Assembly: GCF_038096165.1 (NCBI RefSeq)
Contig: NZ_CP151076.1
Span: forward strand, 744,001-808,000
From: Pseudomonas sp. G.S.17
GTDB lineage: Bacteria; Pseudomonadota; Gammaproteobacteria; Pseudomonadales; Pseudomonadaceae
Reading direction: 5' to 3'
Length of the DNA: 64,000 nt
A program made the translations under genes and the position numbers. This document shows, one piece after another, positions 58,789 to 64,000 of the stretch. Below the pieces are notes generated by a model. It saw only the letters and a program-made list of their open reading frames with translations. It made no database searches and was not told where the DNA came from. Within the stretch, counting starts at the first letter, position 1, and every line of letters starts with the position of its first letter.

Positions 58789-59213
58789 GCGGGCTGCTCT
58801 CTGTTGAGTAAAGGCGTCGGGAGCTAAGAACACCAAGTACAGTGCCGGCCTATTCCCCCGAAGGGTCTTGTATTAGCCGACTCCCGACATAACAAACGAG
58901 CAGAATCGCAGTGCGCCTGCGATAAAGACGACCTTATCGCAGGCGCAGAAAAACCGCATCTGTCGTGGCGGGTGTACGGTACTTGATGAGTTCTTAGGCT
59001 CAGGCCGCCAATGATAAAGAGCCGAGGATTTGGGTCAATGCCCAATGCTGTAGGGCTTTTCTGGTTTTGTTGTGATCGTTTCGGTAAACCGCTGTCTCGC
59101 CCCAGCGGGCCGTCTGGAAACAACAAAACCTCCCACCTCACGTACCCGCAAAAGGCACCATGCTGTAAGGTTGCGGTCAGAGCACTGAACTCCGTGATTG
59201 AAAGGATATGGCC
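58789..59213. other. Intergenic region BRO-N/DUF2333
   Basis: 425 bases with divergent flanking genes, holding the hairpin at 58912 and presumably the promoters of both flanking genes. No gene seen. Confidence 0.5.
58912..58947. repeat. 14-base perfect hairpin in the BRO-N/DUF2333 gap
   Basis: Perfect arms TGCGCCTGCGATAA / TTATCGCAGGCGCA around an eight-base loop, followed by GAAAAA. Not of REP type. It may be an orphan terminator or an RNA structure. Confidence 0.7.
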
Positions 59214-60293
59214 ATGCTGGATTGGAAGAACCGCGCAGGCAGCGCGAGTGAACGCGTCGATGAACCTGCGTCTGTGAAGCGTCGCGGCTATCTGGGTGGG
59301 CTGTTTTACAGTCGTGCGTTGGGCGCGGTGGTAGCGATTTATCTGATCGCCACGGCGTTGATCGGCTGGTACTGGAGCCAGGAGCCCGCGTTGTTCCCGG
59401 TCCAGCAGAACGCTCAGGCTGCGGCCCAGCGTGAAGGCAAACAGATGGTGATTGGCTACACCACCGTCGAAACCTTGAAATCCGTTGCGCAGACGCTGCT
59501 CGACAAACGTGGTGGCTATCTGTCCAACGACCGTCTGCCGCCGGGCCTCTGGCTGGATAACATTCCAAGCTGGGAATACGGCGTGCTGGTCCAGGTGCGT
59601 GACCTGAGCCGTGCCATGCGTAAAGACTTCGCCCGTTCCCAGTCGCAATCGGCCGAAGATGGCGATCTGGCCAAGGCCGAGCCGCTGTTCAACTTCGATA
59701 ACCGCAGTTGGGTGCTGCCGTCCAGCGAGTCGCAATACCGCGATGGCATCGCGGCTTTGAATCGCTATCAGGCACGTCTGTCCGACCCTACGCAAAAAAA
59801 TGCGCTGTTTTATGCCCGCGCAGACAACCTCAACAATTGGCTGGGCGACGTCGGTACGCGTCTGGGTTCGTTGTCTCAGCGTTTGTCGGCCAGCGTCGGT
59901 CGCGTCAAGCTCAACAGCACGTTGAAGACTGAAGTGATGGGTGATGTGAAGCCGGGCGAAGTGCCACAGGTCGATGAAGAGATCGTCGAGACGCCGTGGT
60001 TGCAGATCGACAACGTGTTCTACGAAGCACGCGGTCAGGCCTGGGCCTTGTCGCATCTGTTGCGCGCCATTGAAGTCGACTTCGCCGATGTACTGGCCAA
60101 GAAGAATGCAACGGTCGGCGTGCGCCAGATCATCCGTGAGCTGGAAGCCTCGCAGGAACCGCTGTGGAGCCCGATGGTGCTCAACGGCAGCGCGTTTGGC
60201 GTACTGGCCAACCACTCGCTGGTCATGGCCAACTACATCTCCCGCGCCAACGCGGCTGTGATTGACCTTCGTCAACTGCTGTCACAAGGCTGA
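59214..60293 (+). CDS. DUF2333 family membrane-anchored protein
   Basis: A 359-residue protein with one N-terminal transmembrane helix (AVVAIYLIATALIGWYW, about residues 36-52) and a long periplasmic domain of DUF2333 type, including GGYLSNDRLPPGLWLDNIPS. The start at 59214 has AAAGGA seven bases upstream; a Met two codons earlier is also possible. Function unknown; conserved in Pseudomonas next to the nudix gene three bases downstream. Confidence 0.85.
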   Translation: MLDWKNRAGSASERVDEPASVKRRGYLGGLFYSRALGAVVAIYLIATALIGWYWSQEPALFPVQQNAQAAAQREGKQMVIGYTTVETLKSVAQTLLDKRGGYLSNDRLPPGLWLDNIPSWEYGVLVQVRDLSRAMRKDFARSQSQSAEDGDLAKAEPLFNFDNRSWVLPSSESQYRDGIAALNRYQARLSDPTQKNALFYARADNLNNWLGDVGTRLGSLSQRLSASVGRVKLNSTLKTEVMGDVKPGEVPQVDEEIVETPWLQIDNVFYEARGQAWALSHLLRAIEVDFADVLAKKNATVGVRQIIRELEASQEPLWSPMVLNGSAFGVLANHSLVMANYISRANAAVIDLRQLLSQG

Positions 60294-60296
60294 TCG

Positions 60297-60842
60297 ATGC
60301 CGTTTTCATCCAATGAGGCGGCGCACCGCGCTGCCTCCGATGCCGAGCAGATCGCCTGGGTCGACGAGCAGGACAACCTGCTCGGCTCCATCCAGCGGGC
60401 CGAGCTTCGCGAGCGCGGCCTGATTGGTCGGGGCACTTATATATTGGTGTTCAATTCGGCGGGCGATCTGTGCGTGCATCAGCGCACCTTGAGCAAGGCG
60501 ATTTATCCCGGTTATTGGGACGTAGCCGCTGGCGGCATGGTCCAGGCCGACGAAAGTTATGCCGAATCCGCTGCTCGTGAGCTGGCCGAAGAGCTGGGCG
60601 TCAGCGGTGTAACGCTGCGTGGCCATGAACGGTTTTTCTTCGATCAGCCGGGCAATCGCCTCTGGTGCGCGGTGTTTTCCGCGATCTGGGACGGCCCGTT
60701 GACCCTGCAGCCCGAAGAGGTGCTCCAGGCGCGCTTTATCCCGGTCGCCGAGGTGCTGCGTGAAACCGCGCAAAAGCGTTATTGCCCGGACTCGCTGGCG
60801 GCGTTGAAACGCTATCTGGGTAACGTCGCAAATGTTGAGTAA
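60297..60842 (+). CDS. NUDIX hydrolase (YfcD-like)
   Basis: A 181-residue Nudix protein. The Nudix box is GGMVQADESYAESAARELAE followed by ELGV, fitting GX5EX7REUXEEXGU. The N-terminal EQIAWVDEQDNLLGSIQRAE and HQRTLSKAIYPGYWDV resemble the IPP-isomerase-like YfcD branch. Substrate not predictable. Co-transcribed with the DUF2333 gene. Confidence 0.9.
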   Translation: MPFSSNEAAHRAASDAEQIAWVDEQDNLLGSIQRAELRERGLIGRGTYILVFNSAGDLCVHQRTLSKAIYPGYWDVAAGGMVQADESYAESAARELAEELGVSGVTLRGHERFFFDQPGNRLWCAVFSAIWDGPLTLQPEEVLQARFIPVAEVLRETAQKRYCPDSLAALKRYLGNVANVE

Positions 60843-60977
60843 ATTGGCGCACATTGGCCCTTAGCAGCCGGGCTTTTTGCCGTTACACTGCGCGACCTTT
60901 TCAAGCTTGGCCGATCGTTCGGCCTCGCTGCGCTGCCCCTGCATGAGTGGGGCTTCGCGATCAACCCCAAGCGCCAC

Positions 60978-61098
60978 GAAAACTACTGCGCTCGGCAATA
61001 CTGCGTTAAAAACAGGCTCGGAATGCTCATTTAGCGGGCTAAACTCCGCTTCCTCGCCTGTTTTTGCCTTGTCTTGCCTTCGCTCGCTACGTTTTCAT
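60978..61098. repeat. Dispersed 132-base repeat, copy 2 (inverted)
   Basis: The complement of the element at 24433 with scattered changes: AAAACTACTGCGCTCGGCAA, GCGTTAAAAACAGG, AATGCTCATTTAG and CGCCTGTTTTTGCCTTGTCT can be aligned base by base. The terminal inverted repeats are degraded. It occupies most of the gap 60843-61150. Confidence 0.8.
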
Positions 61099-61150
61099 GA
61101 CGTTTGGCTGGATTTTGATCAATCTTCAGTCCTCAACAAGAGGATTTGTG

Positions 61151-61522
61151 GTGGCAAAAAAAGCCGCTTCCTTCGCCGCCCTGGGTGGCCTGGTATTTTC
61201 CACCGACGCAGGACGGCATTGTCCCGACTGTCGTCAACCCGTCGATGCCTGCATCTGCAAAAAAACTGTCATCCCCGAAGGTGATGGCATCGCTCGTTTG
61301 CGCCGCGAAAGCAAAGGCCGTGGCGGCAAGACGGTGACGACCATCACCGGCGTGCCTTTGGCCGAAGATGCCCTCAAGGATCTGGCCAAGACGCTCAAGC
61401 AGCGTTGCGGAACCGGCGGTTCGCTCAAGGACGGCGTGATCGAGATTCAGGGCGATCATGTCGAGTTGCTGTTGGCCGAACTGGTCAAACAGGGCTTCAA
61501 GGCCAAGAAATCCGGCGGTTGA
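61151..61522 (+). CDS. Translation initiation factor Sui1 (YciH)
   Basis: A 123-residue SUI1/eIF1-like protein. A Cys-rich N-terminal part (HCPDCRQPVDACICKK) precedes the SUI1 domain with RRESKGRGGKTVTTITGV and KQRCGTGGSLKDGVIEIQGD. It starts at a GTG (61151; another at 61148) behind AGAGGA. The bacterial YciH is linked to start codon fidelity and stress. Confidence 0.9.
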   Translation: MAKKAASFAALGGLVFSTDAGRHCPDCRQPVDACICKKTVIPEGDGIARLRRESKGRGGKTVTTITGVPLAEDALKDLAKTLKQRCGTGGSLKDGVIEIQGDHVELLLAELVKQGFKAKKSGG

Positions 61523-61660
61523 CCGACGTTTCTAAACTCTGACCCGTGCTGCCGGTCTATTGCCGGTAGCGAGTTGGCGCCAAATCGTCATTTCCACTCT
61601 TTACACTGCGCCCAGCCCGATTTCCGGCTGGCGCTATCTGACTTTTTATAGGGGACTTCG

Positions 61661-63574
61661 ATGTCCGTACGACGCACACGCAAAGACGATGGCAGCCAAT
61701 GGACCGTTGCGGACAGCCGCAGTGTTTATGGCATCCGCCATTGGGGGGCTGGTTATTTCGCGATCAACGAAGCGGGTCGCGTTGAAGTTCGCCCCAATGG
61801 GCCGAAAAGTTCGCCCATCGATTTGTACGAGCAGGTCGACAATCTGCGCAAAAGCGGTCTGTCCCTGCCATTGCTGGTGCGTTTCCCCGACATTCTGCAA
61901 GACCGTGTGCGTCAGCTGACCGGCGCATTTGACGAGAACATCGCCCGCCTGGACTACCAGAGCAAATACACCGCGCTGTATCCGATCAAGGTCAACCAGC
62001 AGGAAGCGGTGGTCGAGAACATCATCGCCACGCAGAACGTTTCCATCGGTCTGGAAGCCGGCTCCAAGCCTGAGCTGATGGCCGTGCTGGCGTTGGCGCC
62101 GAAAGGCGGGACCATCGTCTGCAACGGTTACAAGGACCGCGAGTTCATTCGTCTGGCGCTGATGGGCCAGAAGCTTGGGCACAACGTGTTCATCGTGATC
62201 GAGAAAGAATCCGAAGTTGAGCTGGTGATTGAAGAAGCCGCCGAGCTCAAGGTCGCCCCACAAGTCGGCTTGCGCGTACGCCTGTCGTCCCTGGCCTCCA
62301 GCAAGTGGGCGGATACCGGCGGCGAAAAATCCAAGTTCGGCTTGTCCGCCGCGCAACTGCTTTCGGTGGTCGAGCGTTTCCGCAAGGCCGGTCTGGATCA
62401 GGGCATTCGTCTGCTGCACTTCCACATGGGTTCGCAGATCGCCAACCTGGCTGACTATCAGCACGGCTTCAAGGAAGCGATTCGCTACTACGGCGAGCTG
62501 CGCAACCTCGGCCTGCCGGTGGATCACATCGACGTCGGCGGCGGCCTGGGCGTGGATTACGACGGCACTCACTCGCGCAATGCCAGCTCCATCAACTACG
62601 ACATGGACGATTACGCCGGTGTCGTGGTCGGCATGCTCAAGGAATTCTGCGACGCGCAGGGTCTGCCGCATCCGAACATCTTCTCTGAAAGCGGCCGCTC
62701 GCTGACTGCTCACCACGCGATTCTGGTGGTGCAGGTCACTGACGTCGAGAAGCACAACGACGAAGTGCCGAAGATCGAAGACAAGGAAAGCCTGCCGGAA
62801 ACCGTGCAATGGCTGGTGGACCTGCTGGGTCCGACCGACATTGAAATGGTCACCGAAACCTACTGGCGCGCCACGCACTACATGAGCGACATCGCCACCC
62901 AGTACGCCGATGGCAAGATCAGTCTGGCCCAGAAAGCCCTGGCCGAGCAGTGCTACTTTGCGGTTTGCCGCCGTTTGCACAATTCGCTCAAAGCACGCCA
63001 GCGTTCGCATCGCCAAGTGCTGGACGAACTCAACGACAAGCTCGCCGACAAGTACATCTGCAATTTCTCGGTGTTCCAGAGCCTGCCGGACACTTGGGCT
63101 ATTGGCCAGGTCCTGCCGATTCTGCCGCTGCATCGCTTGAACGAAGAGCCGCTGCGTCGCGCTGTGCTGCAAGACCTGACCTGCGACTCCGATGGCAAGA
63201 TCAAGCAGTACGTGGACGAGCAAAGCATTGAAACCAGCCTGCCGGTCCACGCCTTGAACGAAGGCGAAGACTACTTGCTGGGCATCTTCCTGGTCGGCGC
63301 GTATCAGGAAATTCTCGGTGACATGCACAACCTGTTCGGTGATACCGACTCGGTGAACATCTACCAGAATCCGGATGGCAGCGTTTACCACGCGGGCATC
63401 GAAACCCACGACACCATCGAAGACATGCTGCGTTACGTACACTTGTCGCCGGAAGAACTGATGACCCATTACCGGGACAAAGTCGCCAGCGCCAAGATCA
63501 GCCCGCGCGAGCGTACTCAGTACCTGGACGCGCTGCGTCTGGGCTTGACGCGGTCTTCTTACCTGTCGTCTTGA
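61661..63574 (+). CDS. speA: Biosynthetic arginine decarboxylase
   Basis: A 637-residue PLP-dependent decarboxylase making agmatine for polyamine synthesis. Signatures: [15 protein letters not shown] with the PLP lysine near residue 107, [15 protein letters not shown] (phosphate-binding) and [13 protein letters not shown]. The start at 61661 ([11 protein letters not shown]) is preceded by ATAGGGGA. Length and order (yciH-speA) are usual for Pseudomonas. Confidence 0.97.
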   Translation: MSVRRTRKDDGSQWTVADSRSVYGIRHWGAGYFAINEAGRVEVRPNGPKSSPIDLYEQVDNLRKSGLSLPLLVRFPDILQDRVRQLTGAFDENIARLDYQSKYTALYPIKVNQQEAVVENIIATQNVSIGLEAGSKPELMAVLALAPKGGTIVCNGYKDREFIRLALMGQKLGHNVFIVIEKESEVELVIEEAAELKVAPQVGLRVRLSSLASSKWADTGGEKSKFGLSAAQLLSVVERFRKAGLDQGIRLLHFHMGSQIANLADYQHGFKEAIRYYGELRNLGLPVDHIDVGGGLGVDYDGTHSRNASSINYDMDDYAGVVVGMLKEFCDAQGLPHPNIFSESGRSLTAHHAILVVQVTDVEKHNDEVPKIEDKESLPETVQWLVDLLGPTDIEMVTETYWRATHYMSDIATQYADGKISLAQKALAEQCYFAVCRRLHNSLKARQRSHRQVLDELNDKLADKYICNFSVFQSLPDTWAIGQVLPILPLHRLNEEPLRRAVLQDLTCDSDGKIKQYVDEQSIETSLPVHALNEGEDYLLGIFLVGAYQEILGDMHNLFGDTDSVNIYQNPDGSVYHAGIETHDTIEDMLRYVHLSPEELMTHYRDKVASAKISPRERTQYLDALRLGLTRSSYLSS

Positions 63575-63590
63575 TCTGCTGCTGAAACAT

Positions 63591-63684
63591 TGGTGGGAGC
63601 GAGCTTGCTCGCGAAGAGACCAGTTGATCCGATGCATTGTTCGTATCGGAAATATTGTCTTCGCGAGCAAGCTCGCTCCCACCA
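63591..63684. repeat. REP inverted pair after speA
   Basis: Near-perfect 26-base arms TGGTGGGAGCGAGCTTGCTC... (63591-63616 and 63659-63684). The longest arms of this family in the window. Confidence 0.93.
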
Positions 63685-63808
63685 CGTCTATGTGTAATCC
63701 CCATCCCCTTTGCGCTGTAGGCAACTTCCTAATCTGCGTTTGGCTCTCTACCCCGCGCATGTTCTCGGCCAGAATTCCCGGCCGCGACCACGTAAGAGAA
63801 GCCGACCC

Positions 63809-64000
63809 ATGCATGACGAACCTCACTTTCGCCTGGACGTCGCCAATCTGCTGGACGGCTTGCAGGTGCTGTCTTTCGCCGGGACCGAAGCGATCAGCCA
63901 GCTGTTTGCCTTTGAGCTGGAAGTGCTGATCGATGACCCTGAACTGGATATGCACAGCCTGATGTATCGGGCGGTCTTTCTGCATTTCATGGGGCGCACG
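63809..64000 (+). CDS. vgrG: VgrG N-terminus, type VI secretion tip protein (partial)
   Basis: The first 64 codons of a gene that continues past the window end: MHDEPHFRLDVANLLDGLQV, then LSFAGTEAISQLFAFELEVL, a beta-rich opening typical of VgrG spike proteins (gp27-like part). The start at 63809 follows AAGAGAAG. It would sit about 11 kb from the orphan hcp; whether it heads a type VI cassette cannot be seen. Confidence 0.85.
   Translation, partial: MHDEPHFRLDVANLLDGLQVLSFAGTEAISQLFAFELEVLIDDPELDMHSLMYRAVFLHFMGRT

Noticed and set aside
58824..60275. Minus-strand frame of 483 codons opposite the DUF2333 gene
   Set aside because: The DUF2333 frame has a good start, family match and coupling to the nudix gene; the opposite frame is compositionally a shadow.
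61646..63985. Very long minus-strand frame (779 codons) opposite speA
   Set aside because: Low-complexity Gln/Val/His composition and full overlap with a certain speA and REP pair; a shadow frame.

Overview
The window is chromosomal DNA from a Pseudomonas, most likely of the fluorescens/syringae lineages rather than P. aeruginosa. The evidence is the GC-rich codon use, the Pseudomonas-type REP repeats (cores such as GAGCTTGCTCGCGA and CCGGCTTTAGCCGG), and a gene order that, from memory, follows the P. aeruginosa PA4839-PA4880 segment in one direction: speA, sui1/yciH, nudix, DUF2333, gcbA, dsbD, aroQ, accB, accC, prmA, DUF3426, dusB, fis, purH, purD, retS, urt, ure, cbpA/yegD region, osmE, ferritin-like. 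No tRNA, rRNA, CRISPR array, transposase or integrase was seen.

Layout. 0-11 kb: AsmA-like protein, ferritin-like protein, osmE, a lipase, psiF, an AI-2E family exporter, an Hsp70-like protein (yegD type), the cbpA-cbpM co-chaperone pair, a soluble histidine kinase and a thioredoxin-fold protein without CxxC. 11-21.6 kb (minus strand): the urea module, with the urea ABC transporter urtABCDE leading into ureD, ureA, two GNAT acetyltransferases, ureB and ureC. REP pairs sit in three of its junctions, and a good sigma-54 promoter lies upstream of urtA. 21.9-24.3 kb: a small copper-associated group (PCuAC chaperone, Met/His-rich DUF2946 protein, PepSY-TM protein). 24.6-32.2 kb: a divergent cobalamin corrin-ring cluster (cobK-cbiD-cobL leftward, cobG-cobH-cobI-cobJ rightward, with CobJ fused to CbiG). 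32.3-35.5 kb: four genes of unknown function that prove to be one divergent paralogous family, one of them split by a nine-A run. 35.5-52.4 kb: conserved core (marC, retS, purD, purH, fis, dusB, DUF3426, prmA, accC, accB, aroQ, dsbD, gcbA). 52.7-58.8 kb: an accessory island with an orphan Hcp, an adaptor-like gene broken by an in-frame amber codon, a PGRP-type amidase likely to be a type VI effector, two tandem related small membrane proteins (probable immunity proteins), further membrane/SDR/DUF4166 genes and a BRO-N protein. 59-64 kb: DUF2333, nudix, yciH, speA and the start of a vgrG running off the window.

How the parts work together. Urea is imported by UrtABCDE and split by UreABC, an expected nitrogen-limitation response. 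The nickel-insertion genes ureEFG are not here and must be elsewhere. The cob genes use the oxygen-dependent CobG route together with the CbiD methyltransferase. RetS and GcbA are both regulators of the biofilm/motility switch; in P. aeruginosa RetS also controls type VI secretion, and type VI components (Hcp and VgrG) occur in the same window.

The most novel material is the four-paralogue cluster at 32.3-35.5 kb, whose second member is split in two frames at a poly-A tract, and the Hcp/amidase/immunity island. Both lie between blocks of conserved core genes.
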